Assembly (NCBI RefSeq): GCF_012933445.1
Contig: NZ_JABBNC010000010.1
Location: forward strand, 1 to 64,000
Direction: 5' to 3'
From: Actinoplanes sp. TBRC 11911
GTDB taxonomy: Bacteria; Actinomycetota; Actinomycetes; Mycobacteriales; Micromonosporaceae
Length of the DNA: 64,000 nt
The notes under the pieces are model-generated. The model worked only from the letters and a program-made list of their open reading frames with translations, was not told the origin of the DNA and made no database searches. The translations under genes were made by a program, and so were the position numbers. Positions 34,740 to 44,511 of the stretch are shown here, piece after piece (within the stretch, counting starts at the first letter, position 1; each line of letters begins with the position of its first letter).

Positions 34740-35351
34740 TCAGGACAGCAGCCACCCGTTGTCGACCGCCAGCCGGACGGCTTCCGCGCGGGTGCGGGCG
34801 CCGGTCTTGCCGATGGCCGACGACAGGTGGTTGCGGACCGTCCCGTCGGACAGGTGCAGTTCCCGGGCGATGTCGGCGACGGTGCCGCCGTCGCGGGCCG
34901 AGCGCAGCACGTCGGCCTCGCGGTCGGTCAGCGGCGAGTCGCCCTGGGCCAGGGATTGGGCGGCCAGCGCCGGGTCGACCACGCGTAGTCCTTGATGGAC
35001 CCGGCGGACCGCGTCGGCGAGCTGGCGGGCCGGGGTGTCCTTGACGATGAACCCGCCCGCGCCGGCGGCCATGGCCTGGCGCAGGTAGCCGGCGCGGCCG
35101 AAGGTGGTGACCATCAGCACCTTGCAGGAGGGCAGGGCGCGGTGCAGGTCGCGGGCCGCGCTGACGCCGTCCATGCCGGGCATCTCCACGTCCAGCAGCG
35201 CCACGTCGGCCTCGTGGGCGAGCGCGGCGTCGACCACCTCGTCGCCGCGGCCCACCTCGGCGACCACTTTCAGGTCGTCCTCCATGTCGAGCAGGGCGGC
35301 CATGGCGCCGCGTACCAGGGCCTGGTCGTCGGCGAGCAACAACTTGATCAT
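34740..35351 (-). CDS. NarL/LuxR-type response regulator
   Basis: A 203-residue regulator. The receiver domain has acidic DD near residue 8, phospho-accepting Asp in ALLDVEMPGMDG, Thr in VTTF and Lys in VKDTPA. The C-terminal LuxR helix-turn-helix is LTDREADVLRSARDGGTVAD followed by LHLSDGTVRNHLS. ATG 35351 overlaps the kinase stop (ATGA). It is the last gene of a four-gene operon and presumably controls the ABC transporter genes upstream. Confidence 0.93.
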   Translation of the reverse strand: MIKLLLADDQALVRGAMAALLDMEDDLKVVAEVGRGDEVVDAALAHEADVALLDVEMPGMDGVSAARDLHRALPSCKVLMVTTFGRAGYLRQAMAAGAGGFIVKDTPARQLADAVRRVHQGLRVVDPALAAQSLAQGDSPLTDREADVLRSARDGGTVADIARELHLSDGTVRNHLSSAIGKTGARTRAEAVRLAVDNGWLLS

Positions 35352-36469
35352 GAGGGGACCTCCACGCGAATCCGGAAACCCTGCTGGTCGTCGCGGCCGC
35401 CGACGGTCAGCGTCGCGCCCAGCGCGTCCGCCCGCCGTCGCAGGCCGGAGAGCCCCTGTCCGTCGGGTGAGCCGGGTGCCAGGCAGCCCACCCCGTCGTC
35501 GATGACTTCCACGCTGCCGGGCCCGAGGCGTACGAAAGCGTGTTTGGCCTTGCTGTGGCGCACGATGTTGGTGACCGCCTCGCGGATGGTCCACGCGAAC
35601 AGCTCCCGGTTGCGGCTGGGCACCTCGTCGGCTGCCCCGGGAAGTTCGGCCTCGACGTTGGCCGCGGCGAGGGCTTCGCGCGCGGCCGCGATCTCTCCGG
35701 GCAGCGAGATTCCCCGTACGCCCATGGCGGTCGAACGCACGTCCGACAGCGCGTCACGGGCGAGCGACTCCAGGTCGGCCAGTTCCTTGCGGGCGCGTTC
35801 CACGTCCACGTCCAGCAGCCGCTGCGCGAGCTCGGCCTTGACCGCGACCACGGTCAGCGAGTGCCCGAGAATGTCGTGCAGGTCACCGGCGATGCGGGCC
35901 CGCTCGTTCTGCACGGCCAGATCCGAGAGCTCTTTCTGCGCGTCGACGAGCCGGTGCTGGCGGTCCCAGGCGAGCCGGATGCCCCAGGTGGCCAGCGAGC
36001 CGAGCAGCACCGCCAGCCCGTACCCGTTGTCCGACCAGCCCGGTACCGTGGCCGGCAGCGCCTCGGCCAGCGCGACCAGCACCGCGGCGAGCGGGATCGC
36101 GAACTGCAGCGGCAGGCTCACCATGGCGAAGGCCGCCACATACACCAGGCAGGTCAGCGCGTGTGCCCCGGCGCCGGGGATCTGCACGGCGAACAGCGCC
36201 AGCATGCCCAGCACGCCGGCCCACGCCTGCACCGTGAACGAGCCGGAGCCGAGCAGCTGCTCGCGGCGCACGTGGCGCGACAGGCTGACCACGTACAGGT
36301 AGGTCGCCGCGAACAACGCGACGGCGACCAGGCCGATGTTGCGCCACCACATGTCCGGCTGCTCGAGCAGCGCCTTGACGTTCTCGGCCAGATAGAACAG
36401 CCAGACGGCGGCGAAGAGCCAGCCGTACCGCCAGCCCTTCGCCTGCTTCGGTGCCGTCGCCATGTGCAT
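35348..36469 (-). CDS. NarL-family sensor histidine kinase
   Basis: About 373 residues. Several hydrophobic helices fill the first 200 residues with no large extracellular loop, so it probably senses something in or at the membrane. HisKA_3 phosphoacceptor: ARIAGDLHDILGHSLTVV. The ATPase domain has REAVTNIVRHSKA (N box), DDGVG and GQGLSGLRRRADALG (G box). ATG 36469 or 36463 are possible starts; the preceding permease stop is about 11 bp away. Its layout resembles DesK/LiaS-type kinases paired with ABC transporters. Confidence 0.9.
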   Translation of the reverse strand: MHMATAPKQAKGWRYGWLFAAVWLFYLAENVKALLEQPDMWWRNIGLVAVALFAATYLYVVSLSRHVRREQLLGSGSFTVQAWAGVLGMLALFAVQIPGAGAHALTCLVYVAAFAMVSLPLQFAIPLAAVLVALAEALPATVPGWSDNGYGLAVLLGSLATWGIRLAWDRQHRLVDAQKELSDLAVQNERARIAGDLHDILGHSLTVVAVKAELAQRLLDVDVERARKELADLESLARDALSDVRSTAMGVRGISLPGEIAAAREALAAANVEAELPGAADEVPSRNRELFAWTIREAVTNIVRHSKAKHAFVRLGPGSVEVIDDGVGCLAPGSPDGQGLSGLRRRADALGATLTVGGRDDQQGFRIRVEVPS

Positions 36470-36480
36470 GAAACTACCTA

Positions 36481-37260
36481 TCAGACGCGGGCGGTGTCGC
36501 GGCGGAACCGCCAGATCGCGCCGACCGCGAACACCGTCGTCCAGGCCACCACGTTCAGCACGAACAGCCACAGGTTCCCGTCGTGCGTCAGCGGGTAGCG
36601 GGCGATGCCGCCGACCCCGTTGACCGGGGTGAACTTGCTGATCGTCTCGAACGTCGAGCCCAGCTCGCTGGCCGGCACGAACAACCCGCCGGCGAACGAC
36701 AGCACCGCCAGGATCGGCCCGAGGATCTGCATCACGTTCTCGCTCGGCAGCAGATAGCCCATGAACAGGCCGAACGCGGCGAACACCAGCGCGCAGGCCC
36801 AGGCCAGCAGCCCGCAGCCGATCCACGCCGAGGCCGGCAGCTGCGCCCCCGAAAGCGCCCCGACTGCGAACGCGACCGCGACCGACACCGCTCCGATGAT
36901 CATGGCGAGGACCATTTTCACGGCGATGTACGCGACCGGTTTCAGCGGGGTCAGTCGCAGCTGCCGGCTCCATCCGGCGGCCCGTTCCACGGAGACCATC
37001 GCGCCGCCGGAGGTGGTGGCCAGCATCGCCCCGTACACGGCCATGCTGATCAGGACGTAGCCGGTGAGGTTGCCGCCGCCGATGCGTTCGGTCTTGTAGC
37101 TGCCGCTGGTGCCGAAGATCAGGAAGAAGACGGCGGGCATGACGAGCGTGAAGACGACGGTGCGGCGGTTGCGGATCATCCGGCGCAGCTCGAGGCCGAT
37201 CATCCCGGCCGAGAAGCCACCGAACTTGGGCAGGTTGCGCGGCTGCGCGAGGGTGGTCAT
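36481..37260 (-). CDS. ABC-2 type transporter permease
   Basis: A 259-residue membrane protein with six predicted helices (for example TVVFTLVMPAVFFLIFG, MVLAMIIGAVSVAVAFAVGAL and ILAVLSFAGGLFVP). The ABC-2 family usually exports drugs, lipids or polysaccharides. ATG 37260 overlaps the ATPase stop, so the two subunits are translationally coupled. The neighbouring kinase and regulator suggest an inducible stress or antibiotic-response exporter. Confidence 0.9.
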   Translation of the reverse strand: MTTLAQPRNLPKFGGFSAGMIGLELRRMIRNRRTVVFTLVMPAVFFLIFGTSGSYKTERIGGGNLTGYVLISMAVYGAMLATTSGGAMVSVERAAGWSRQLRLTPLKPVAYIAVKMVLAMIIGAVSVAVAFAVGALSGAQLPASAWIGCGLLAWACALVFAAFGLFMGYLLPSENVMQILGPILAVLSFAGGLFVPASELGSTFETISKFTPVNGVGGIARYPLTHDGNLWLFVLNVVAWTTVFAVGAIWRFRRDTARV

Positions 37261-38201
37261 CACTTGCTCTTTTCGGTGTCGTCCGCGGTCAGGGTCAAAA
37301 ACGCCTCTTCGAGGTTGCGGGAGGTGATCTCCAGGTCCCGGGCGTCGGTGTTGTTGAGCAGGTGCCGGGCGATCCCGTCGGTGTCGCGGCCGTGCAGGTA
37401 GACGGTGTCGCCGCGCACCTCGGCGTTCTCCACCCCGGCGATCTTTCGCAGGTCGCCCTCGGTGCTGCCGGGCAGCGTGGCGCGCACGGTGCGGCCCGAG
37501 GCCAGGGCCTTGACCTCGGCGGCGGTGCCGTCGGCGACGATCTGCCCGCGGCGTACGAAGACCACCCGGTCCGCGTACGCGTCGGCCTCCTCCAGGTAGT
37601 GGGTGGCGAAGATGACCGTGCGGCCACGCTGCGCGTCCTGCCGGATGGCCTGCCAGAAGTCGTGCCGCCCGCCGACGTCCATGCCGGTCGTCGGTTCGTC
37701 GAGGATCAGCAGTTCCGGGTCGGGCAGCAGCGCCATCGCGAACCGCAGCCGCTGCTGCTGCCCGCCCGAGCACTTGCCGACCATCCGCTTGCCGATGTCC
37801 GCGATGCCGGCGCGTTGCAGGGCCTCGCCGACGCTGCTGCGCGGCCGGCCGAACAGCACCGCGGTCAGCCGCACCGTCTCCTCGACGGTGTAGTCCTTGA
37901 GCAGCCCGCCGGTCTGCATCACGGCGGACACCAGGCCGAGCGCGACCGCCTCGTGCGGCTGGCGCCCGTACACGCGTACCGACCCCTCGGTGGGGTGCGA
38001 CAGGCCGAGCAGCATGTCGACGGTGGTGGTCTTACCGGCCCCGTTCGGGCCGAGCAGGGCGACCACCTCGCCGGCCCGGATCGAGAGGTCGACGCCGTCG
38101 ACCGCGGTGACGGCGCCGAAACGTTTGACGACGCCGTCCATATGCACGGCCGGGACCGCGGTGTCCCGATCCGTTGTCGAAGGTGTGGCGGTGAGGGTCA
38201 T
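37260..38201 (-). CDS. ABC transporter ATP-binding protein
   Basis: About 313 residues. Walker A GPNGAGKTTT, Q-loop VMQTGGLL, signature CSGGQQQRL, Walker B LLILDEPTTGMD and H-loop ATHYLEEAD are all present. The DrrA-like C-terminal region fits an ABC-2 exporter ATPase. ATG 38201 and ATG 38210 are both possible, and neither has a ribosome binding site. The palindrome CAATCATGATTG (38204-38215) lies across these starts. It leads the operon ATPase-permease-kinase-regulator. Confidence 0.9.
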   Translation of the reverse strand: MTLTATPSTTDRDTAVPAVHMDGVVKRFGAVTAVDGVDLSIRAGEVVALLGPNGAGKTTTVDMLLGLSHPTEGSVRVYGRQPHEAVALGLVSAVMQTGGLLKDYTVEETVRLTAVLFGRPRSSVGEALQRAGIADIGKRMVGKCSGGQQQRLRFAMALLPDPELLILDEPTTGMDVGGRHDFWQAIRQDAQRGRTVIFATHYLEEADAYADRVVFVRRGQIVADGTAAEVKALASGRTVRATLPGSTEGDLRKIAGVENAEVRGDTVYLHGRDTDGIARHLLNNTDARDLEITSRNLEEAFLTLTADDTEKSK

Positions 38202-38203
38202 GA

Positions 38204-38215
38204 CAATCATGATTG
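38204..38215. promoter_or_regulatory. 12-bp palindrome across the ABC-operon start
   Basis: CAATCATGATTG is perfectly symmetrical and covers ATG 38210. It may be an operator for the response regulator or an accident of the overlapping start region. Confidence 0.3.
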
Positions 38216-38277
38216 CCGTACGCCCGTGCCGGCGCGCGGGGCATGCGTCATGCCCGCACCGTGACATCTGTCAGGGT

Positions 38278-38970
38278 CTACTTCTCCGGGTCCGCCCCGC
38301 TCACGAACGCATCGGCGGCCTCCTTGGTCACGCCCAGCCCGGCCAGCACACCGCCTTCGGGTTCTTCCTGCAGCAACGCGAGCAGCAGGTGCCCGGTGCC
38401 GACGCCGTCCTGCTGCAGCCGCAACGCCTCCCGGAAGCTCAGCTCGAGCACCTTGCGGGCGCGCGCGTCGAACGGCACCACGTCGGGCACCTCGATCCGG
38501 CCGGGCGGCAGCGCCTGCAGCACGGCACGGCGTACGGCATCGGGTTGTGCTCCTTGGGCCCGCAGTGCCCGGGCGCCGATCGAGGCGGGAACGTCCACCA
38601 GCGACACCAGCAGATGCTCGGCGTGGATCTCCGGCAGGCCCATGCCCTTGGCCTGGCTCATCGAGGCGACCACGACCTCGCGGGCCGGGTTGGAGAACCT
38701 CGCGAAGCCCTGCGACGGGTCCAGGTCGGACTTGCCGACGAAGCGTTTCTGCGCGGCCTGTTTGGACACTCCCATGCTGGCGCCGATGTCGGTCCACGAG
38801 GAGCCGGCGCGGCGGGCCTGGTCGACGAAGTGGCCGATCAGATGGTCGGCGAGATCGCCCAGGTGGTCGCCCATGAGCACGGCGGCGGACACCCGGGCGA
38901 GCGCGTCGTCGGGCTGGTTCGCGTTGATCGCGGCGATGAGGTCGTCCAACCGGACGGGAGGGTTCGTCAT
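38278..38970 (-). CDS. Clp N-domain protein with helix-turn-helix
   Basis: A 230-residue protein. An N-terminal region with a helix-turn-helix (SSWTDIGASMGVSKQAAQKRF, about 55-75) is followed by two Clp_N-type repeats (AEHLLVSLVDVPASIGARAL and TGHLLLALLQEEPEGGVLAGLG), the substrate-recruiting domain of ClpA/ClpC chaperones. There is no ATPase domain, so it is a DNA-binding protein carrying a Clp adaptor domain rather than a chaperone. Two 17-bp dyads directly before its ATG suggest autoregulation. Actinobacterial proteins of this type are annotated only by domain; the role is unknown. Confidence 0.85.
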   Translation of the reverse strand: MTNPPVRLDDLIAAINANQPDDALARVSAAVLMGDHLGDLADHLIGHFVDQARRAGSSWTDIGASMGVSKQAAQKRFVGKSDLDPSQGFARFSNPAREVVVASMSQAKGMGLPEIHAEHLLVSLVDVPASIGARALRAQGAQPDAVRRAVLQALPPGRIEVPDVVPFDARARKVLELSFREALRLQQDGVGTGHLLLALLQEEPEGGVLAGLGVTKEAADAFVSGADPEK

Positions 38971-38973
38971 GCC

Positions 38974-39019
38974 GTCAACCCTAGGTTGACGGCATACGTT
39001 TCGTCAACCTAGGGTTGAC
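38974..39019. promoter_or_regulatory. Twin 17-bp operators of the Clp_N/HTH gene
   Basis: Site 1 (38974-38990) and site 2 (39003-39019) are both GTCAACC, three bases, GGTTGAC, with starts 29 bp apart. Site 1 extends to 12-bp perfect arms (ATGCCGTCAACC and its complement, from 38969), reaching the start codon. Two identical dyads on nearly the same helix face suggest cooperative repression. Confidence 0.75.
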
Positions 39020-39034
39020 CAAGGTTAGTGCCGG

Positions 39035-39382
39035 TCACTGGTCCTTGCGGGCGGCCTCCCGGCGGCCGCGCTTGCCCAGCGGCACGGTGTTCATGTCGAC
39101 CGTCTGGGTGGACAGGCCCTTCACCGGATAGCCCCGCTCGGCCATCCACGCCTCCGCCTTGGCCTGCGCCCGGGCCGCGGCCCGCGCGATGTCGGCTTCG
39201 TCCGCGGCCTGCTCGGCGAACCGGAACGTGAAGAACGGCCGGCCCGGCAGGTCGTAGGCCAGATAGCCGTCGGCGGTGTACTCGGTACGCAGGAAGTCAT
39301 GCTCGGCCTGCTCGGCGACGAGCTCGGCCAGTTGCGCCGCGCTGAGGTTGTCGAACGAACCGCGCACGGTAACCCGGATCAT
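39035..39382 (-). CDS. Small conserved protein, DUF6204-like
   Basis: A 115-residue basic protein starting [21 protein letters not shown], with [16 protein letters not shown] in the middle and a C-terminal Arg/Lys tail ([13 protein letters not shown]). This pattern matches, from memory, actinobacterial proteins called DUF6204; I cannot confirm the number. There are no catalytic or membrane features. It stands alone downstream of the twin operators and reads in the same direction as the Clp_N gene. Confidence 0.72.
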   Translation of the reverse strand: MIRVTVRGSFDNLSAAQLAELVAEQAEHDFLRTEYTADGYLAYDLPGRPFFTFRFAEQAADEADIARAAARAQAKAEAWMAERGYPVKGLSTQTVDMNTVPLGKRGRREAARKDQ

Positions 39383-39476
39383 GAAAGGCCCTTTCCGTTT
39401 GCCGGCGGCCAGTATGCGGGCCGGTGCGGGCGGCGCGCTCCCGGTTTTCCGGCGGCTACGCCGAGGTTTTCCGCGG

Positions 39477-40022
39477 CTAGGGCGCGCCGAACAGGTAGGC
39501 GATGCCGCGCGGGTCCGGCTGTTCGGCCAGGCCGCCCGGGTCGGTGAACTCGCCCAGCCGCGCCAGCGCCGACGCCGCGTCGCCGACCCCGCTGAGCTGC
39601 ACGAAAATGCCGGTGAACCGCAGCCACGCCTCGGCGCTGACCTGCTCCGGCCCCAGCTGGTCGAGATCGCCGGCCACCGTCACCGCCACCCGGATCCGCG
39701 GCCCGTCCTGCTCCAGAACCCGCAGCTCGACCGTGTCGTAGCGGTGATGGCCCTGAAACCGCACACTCGCCTCGGCCGGCTCCGCGAACTCGCCACTGCT
39801 CGCGGCCAGCCCGGACATGACCTGCCACCCGCCGGTCGGCACCGGCAGCCACTCGACGTCCAGCGCCACGGCCTCACCGTGCACCTCGGCGAACGGGATC
39901 CGGAACGTCCACGTCAGCGCCGGCGGCACCCCCACCGACGGATTGTCGAAGAGCAGACCGTTCCACTCGCCACCCTCGGCCGGCACGAGCGCCCGGGCAT
40001 CCAGCAGACTGTCGTCACCCAC
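39477..40022 (-). CDS. Hypothetical protein
   Basis: About 181 residues from GTG 40022; ATG 40058 is an alternative and further extension looks non-coding. It is a single, mostly beta domain ([59 protein letters not shown]) without signal peptide or membrane helix. I do not recognise the family. It diverges from the chemoreceptor across about 115 bp. Confidence 0.65.
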   Translation of the reverse strand: MGDDSLLDARALVPAEGGEWNGLLFDNPSVGVPPALTWTFRIPFAEVHGEAVALDVEWLPVPTGGWQVMSGLAASSGEFAEPAEASVRFQGHHRYDTVELRVLEQDGPRIRVAVTVAGDLDQLGPEQVSAEAWLRFTGIFVQLSGVGDAASALARLGEFTDPGGLAEQPDPRGIAYLFGAP

Positions 40023-40136
40023 GGCGGCGAGTCTCTCACAGCCCCCGCGCACCCCCATGCCTGGGACGATCATCGAAGGGCCCGGCATGGAGGATTCTGC
40101 CCGCAGAGCACCCGAAACCGGCTCAGACTGATCCCG

Positions 40137-42125
40137 ATGACCGGCATCGAAGATCCGCACGGCGTGCCGTGGGCGCTGCACCCCATGACGGCCGTCTGCG
40201 ACCGGCTGCGCACCGGCCGGCGCCTCGCCGTGCTGGTCCTCGTGCTGCTCATCCCCGGCGTCCTGGCCACCACCATGTACACCCAGGTGCGCAACGACCA
40301 GATCGCGTTCAGCACCCTGGAACAACGCGGCGCCGACGTGGTCGCCCCGATGCTGCTCGCCCTCGCCGGCACCGTCGCCGGCGACACCCCGGACCTCGAA
40401 GCCGTACGCACCGCCGTGGCCGCCGCGCCGGAACTCGGGCTCGGCACCGACCTGCCCACCGACCGGCTCGCCCTCGCCCAGGCACTGGTACAGCTCATCA
40501 CCGACGCCGGTAACGCCTCGAACCTGATCCTCGACCCCGACCTCGACTCGTTCTACGTGATGGACGCCCAGGTCGTGCAGTTACCCAAGGCCCTGCTCGC
40601 CGGCGTGCAGGCCGCCACCGCCATCGCGTCGCCGGGCGACCGGGCGGTGCTCGCGGGCACGCTGTCGGCCACCGCCGAGAGCCTCGCCACCGACATCTCG
40701 ACCGCGACCCGCAGCACTGGCCGCGGCGACCTCGCTCGCCGTCTCACCCCTATCGACGCGGTCGTGACGGCCGCCGCCGCCCTGGCCGCGCAGATCCCGA
40801 AACACACCAGCAGCGACCCCGCCGCGCTCGGCGCCGCCGCTCGCGCTGCCGTGGCACCCCTGCACGAGGTTCTCAGCGACCTGCTCACCGCCCGCATCGG
40901 CGGGTTCCGCACCGAACGGCTCAGCGTGCTCGCCGTCGCCGTCGGCGGATTCCTGCTGGCCGGCTGGTTCGCCACCGCAGTGGTCACGCGCACCACCCGC
41001 GACGTGCGGCGTACCGTCGCCGCGGTCAGCGCCCTTGCCGACGGCGACTTCACCGCGAAACCGGTACCCGGCGGCCGCGACGAGATGGGCGACATCGGCC
41101 GGGCCCTGACCGCGGCCCGCACCATGCTCTACGACCAGGACGAAGAGCTGCGCGGCGCACAACTCGCCCGCGAGGAACAACTACGCTCCGGGTTCCTGCA
41201 CCAGCGCCAGATCGAAGCCCAGTTCCGCGAACGCACCCAGACCGTCATCGACGAGTCCACCGGCGTCATCGCCGACGACATCCGCCGGGTCACCGAGAAG
41301 GTCGGCCGGGTCCGCGACGGCGCCGAGGTCATCGGCGCGAGCATCGCCACCACCGACACCGCCACCACCGCCGTCGTCGAGCAGGCCCGGCAGGCCGAAC
41401 AGGTCATCACCTCGCTGGAGCAGAGCCTGCGCCGGGTCGCCGCCACCGCCGCGCTGGTCACCGGCATCGCCGAGCAGACCCGGCTGCTCGCTCTCAACGC
41501 CACCATCGAGGCCGCCCGGGCGGGCGAGCTCGGCGAAGGTTTCACCGTCGTCGCCGACGAGGTCAAACAACTCGCCACCAACACCACCCGCTCGACCGAG
41601 CAGATCACCGATACCATCGCGGCCCTGGAACGCGACACCGCGAACATGGCCCAGACCATCGCCACCATGATCGACGGGGTGAACAGTGTCGGCGCCGCCA
41701 CCGACTCGCTGCGTGCGGTCGTCGCCGAGCAGGACAGCCTCGTCGACGAGCTCTCCAGCGAGATGACCAGCACGCTGGACCGCGTGGAGCAGATGTCCGA
41801 CCTGGCCAGCCGCCTGGAACGCCGCCAGCACGAACGCATCGGCGCGCAGGTGCCGGCCACCCTGACGATCGCCGGCCGGCCGCCGCTGCCGGCCACCACC
41901 CAGAACCTGAGCGCGGGCGGGCTGCGCTGCACGGTGCAGCCCGGCGCACGCATCGCCGAGGGCGACACCGTGACCGTCGCGCTCGGCGCGGACGACAAGC
42001 GGATCACCGTGCACGCCACCGTCGTGAGCAAGGAGGGCGACGACCTCGGCCTGCAGTTCATTCCGCCGGACGCGGCGGCCGCCGACGTGCTGCGCGCGTT
42101 CGTCAGCGATATCCACGGCGGATAG
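40137..42125 (+). CDS. Methyl-accepting chemotaxis protein with C-terminal PilZ domain
   Basis: A 662-residue receptor. Two membrane helices (about 30-48 and 264-284) bracket a helical extracytoplasmic domain. A HAMP domain follows (about 285-340) and a coiled coil with the MCP hairpin [20 protein letters not shown] and [13 protein letters not shown]. The C-terminal 95 residues are a PilZ domain with RQHER and NLSAGG, the RxxxR and (D/N)xSxxG c-di-GMP-binding motifs. A receptor that itself binds c-di-GMP could tie chemotaxis to the motile-sessile switch. No che gene is nearby. Its end overlaps the next gene by 23 bp. Confidence 0.9.
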   Translation: MTGIEDPHGVPWALHPMTAVCDRLRTGRRLAVLVLVLLIPGVLATTMYTQVRNDQIAFSTLEQRGADVVAPMLLALAGTVAGDTPDLEAVRTAVAAAPELGLGTDLPTDRLALAQALVQLITDAGNASNLILDPDLDSFYVMDAQVVQLPKALLAGVQAATAIASPGDRAVLAGTLSATAESLATDISTATRSTGRGDLARRLTPIDAVVTAAAALAAQIPKHTSSDPAALGAAARAAVAPLHEVLSDLLTARIGGFRTERLSVLAVAVGGFLLAGWFATAVVTRTTRDVRRTVAAVSALADGDFTAKPVPGGRDEMGDIGRALTAARTMLYDQDEELRGAQLAREEQLRSGFLHQRQIEAQFRERTQTVIDESTGVIADDIRRVTEKVGRVRDGAEVIGASIATTDTATTAVVEQARQAEQVITSLEQSLRRVAATAALVTGIAEQTRLLALNATIEAARAGELGEGFTVVADEVKQLATNTTRSTEQITDTIAALERDTANMAQTIATMIDGVNSVGAATDSLRAVVAEQDSLVDELSSEMTSTLDRVEQMSDLASRLERRQHERIGAQVPATLTIAGRPPLPATTQNLSAGGLRCTVQPGARIAEGDTVTVALGADDKRITVHATVVSKEGDDLGLQFIPPDAAAADVLRAFVSDIHGG

Positions 42126-42708
42126 CGCGCGCCAGGAACCCCCGATGGGTGAAGTCGCACCCGTCCACCACCGCCGAGATGTCGATCTCCGCAATCCCGG
42201 TGCCGGTCCACAGTGGCTCACCGAACGCCCGCCGCAGATAGTCCTCGGTCAGCCCGAAACTCTGCCCCGACGCCACCGACACCGCCACCACGAACACGGT
42301 CGCTCCGGGCGCGGCCAGCCCCGGCAGCAACGCCAGATACTTGCGCGCCTCGCCCGCGCCGAGCCGGTGCACGCTGTGCAGCAGCCCGCAGTCGAAGATC
42401 GAGTCGAACGGCCCGGCACCCAGCTCCCGGGTGGCGTCTCTTACCTCGAAGCGCACGCTGAGGCCCGCGGCGGCGGCTTTCGCGCGGGCCTGCTCGATCG
42501 CCACCCGCGAGACGTCCACCCCGGTCACCTCGAACCCGCGGCGGGCCAGCTCCAGCGACAACGTGCCGCTGCCACAGCCGGCGTCGAGCACCGCCGGCCC
42601 TTTCACCAGGCCGGCATCGAGCACTCGGGTCAGCGCGGGCTGCGGCACCCCGATGTCCCAGGGCGGCCGGCCGCTCCGATACTCCTGGTCGTACTGCGCC
42701 GCATCCAT
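42103..42708 (-). CDS. Class I SAM-dependent methyltransferase
   Basis: About 201 residues. Motif I is [16 protein letters not shown], followed by VTGVDVS and the acidic loop VRDATREL. The N-terminus ([21 protein letters not shown]) is that of thiopurine-methyltransferase-like proteins. The substrate is unknown. ATG 42708 is preferred to GTG 42711. The tail-to-tail overlap with the chemoreceptor leaves no separate terminator. Confidence 0.87.
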   Translation of the reverse strand: MDAAQYDQEYRSGRPPWDIGVPQPALTRVLDAGLVKGPAVLDAGCGSGTLSLELARRGFEVTGVDVSRVAIEQARAKAAAAGLSVRFEVRDATRELGAGPFDSIFDCGLLHSVHRLGAGEARKYLALLPGLAAPGATVFVVAVSVASGQSFGLTEDYLRRAFGEPLWTGTGIAEIDISAVVDGCDFTHRGFLARAIRRGYR

Positions 42709-42761
42709 CACCCGAGGCTGCCGGACTCAGAGAACCGCCGCAAGCAGCGGCCGCGAACCGC

Positions 42762-43568
42762 TCAGCCCGCACCGGCGGTGGTGGCCACGGTGAGCAGGTG
42801 GGAGCTGGCGCCGAGCAGGCTCGGTTCGGTCTCCGTCGCGCGCAGCATGTCCAGCATCAGCGTCGTCTGCTCGGGGTCGGCCAGGATCTGCTCCAGTCGC
42901 GGACCGGTCAGCCACACCGGCCCTTCCACCGCGACCCGCTGCCGCAACACGAGCCCCGCCTCCGGCACCTCGCTGACCAGCTCGTCCGGGTGATGGAAGT
43001 AGGCGCTGGTGAACCATCCCGTTGTCATGTCGGTGTTGCGGTGCACGCCGTCGTCGAGCGCGCCCTCCACCAGCGGCCGGTACCGCGGATCCCGGTAGAA
43101 ACCCTTGACGAACCCGTCGAACAACGACGCGAACCGGCTGATCGTGGCGGCCACGACCAGCCCGCCGGGGCGTACCACCCGGGCCGCCTCCCGCCACGCC
43201 GCGACCCGGTCGGCGCGTTCCGGCAGGTGATACAGCGGCCCCAGCAGCAGCACAGCGTCCGCAGTGTGGTCGGCGGCGGGCAGCGACCGGGCATCCCCGA
43301 GCACGGCGGTCACCCCCGGCCGGGTCGCGGCCGCGGCGACGTGCTCGGGCACCGGGTCGACGACCCGCACCCGATAGCCGGCCTCGGCCAGCGGTCCCGC
43401 GTAGACCCCGGTCGCCCCGCCGACGTCCAGCACGTCCGCGGGCGCCGGCGGCAGCACCCGTCTGAGCACGTCCCAGGTGCGCAGAAACTCGAGCCGCGCG
43501 TTGCCGGACGTCAGCCGCACACGCTCGCCACCAAGCCGGTAATAATCCATGATCTCGGCGCTCAACAT
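42762..43568 (-). CDS. Class I SAM-dependent methyltransferase
   Basis: A 268-residue Rossmann methyltransferase: VLDVGGATGVYAGPLA (motif I with GGATG in place of GCGTG), VRVVDPVPEHV and LLLGPLYHLPERADRVAAWREAARVVRPGG. This resembles UbiE/UbiG-like small-molecule methyltransferases. It lies 53 bp upstream of the smaller methyltransferase gene on the same strand, so the two may be co-transcribed. Confidence 0.87.
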   Translation of the reverse strand: MLSAEIMDYYRLGGERVRLTSGNARLEFLRTWDVLRRVLPPAPADVLDVGGATGVYAGPLAEAGYRVRVVDPVPEHVAAAATRPGVTAVLGDARSLPAADHTADAVLLLGPLYHLPERADRVAAWREAARVVRPGGLVVAATISRFASLFDGFVKGFYRDPRYRPLVEGALDDGVHRNTDMTTGWFTSAYFHHPDELVSEVPEAGLVLRQRVAVEGPVWLTGPRLEQILADPEQTTLMLDMLRATETEPSLLGASSHLLTVATTAGAG

Positions 43569-43609
43569 GCCGCCGATCGTGCCCGTCCCGGGCCGCAGCG
43601 AGCAACCGA

Positions 43610-44434
43610 TTACAGCGCGGCCAACGCGGCCCGCACGCTCTCGGCCGAGGCCGGCAGCAACGGCAACCGCACCGCCGCCGACGGGATGCGGCCCTGGGCG
43701 TGCAGGACCGCCTTGACGACCGTCGGGTTCGGCTCGGCGAACAGCGCCATCGACAGGCGCGCCAGCCGGTCACCCGCGTCGCGGGCCGCTTTCAGCTCGC
43801 CGGAGTGCCAGTGGGCGATCAGGGAGGCGTACGCGGAAGTCTGAATGTGAGCCGACGCCAGGATGGCGCCCTGGGCACCCAGCGCGAGCAGCGGCGCGAT
43901 GAAGACGTCGTCGCCGCCGAGCACCGCGAAACCCGGCGGCGGCGCCGACATCAGGTCGATCGTCGCCGCGTCGATGCCCCCGGCCGCCAGTTTCATCCCG
44001 GCGACCCCGGGGATCGCGGCGATCCGGCGGATGGCCGCGGCCGACAGCGCCTGCCCGGTCCGGTACGGCACGTGATACACGACCAGCGGCACCGGCGACG
44101 CCGCGGCGACCGCCGACAGATGCGCGACCACCCCGTCCTCGCCGGGCCGCACGAACGGCGGCACCAGCGTGAGCGCCGCACTCACCCCGGGCATGCCGGC
44201 GAAGTCCCCCGCGATCAGCGGCACACCCCGCGACACGCAGACCCCGGCCAGCAGCGAGACCACCTTCTCCCGCTCGGCCGGGGTGAGCGCGGACGGCTCA
44301 CCGGTCGTGCCCAGCGCGACCAGCCCAGCCGCACCCTCGTCCAGCACGGTGTGGGCGAGCCGCTCCAGCGCGCCCCACGCCACCGAACCGTCGGCGTCGA
44401 AAGGCGTGATCAGTGGTACATACAAGCCATTCAC
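43610..44434 (-). CDS. DapA-family aldolase
   Basis: A 274-residue class I aldolase of the dihydrodipicolinate synthase/N-acetylneuraminate lyase family. Pyruvate-binding GTTGE is present, the catalytic Tyr is in VVYHVPYRTG and the Schiff-base Lys in AGMKLAAGG. Departures from the DapA consensus (YNVPxRTG, GIKE) suggest a different aldehyde partner, so I do not assign lysine biosynthesis. It diverges from murJ. Confidence 0.87.
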   Translation of the reverse strand: MNGLYVPLITPFDADGSVAWGALERLAHTVLDEGAAGLVALGTTGEPSALTPAEREKVVSLLAGVCVSRGVPLIAGDFAGMPGVSAALTLVPPFVRPGEDGVVAHLSAVAAASPVPLVVYHVPYRTGQALSAAAIRRIAAIPGVAGMKLAAGGIDAATIDLMSAPPPGFAVLGGDDVFIAPLLALGAQGAILASAHIQTSAYASLIAHWHSGELKAARDAGDRLARLSMALFAEPNPTVVKAVLHAQGRIPSAAVRLPLLPASAESVRAALAAL

Positions 44435-44511
44435 ACCGGCTACGGTGTCAGGGCGTACACGTAAGGTCCAGTTAGTTTTTCTCCCCCACCGTTAAGCAAC
44501 GCTAACGGGAC

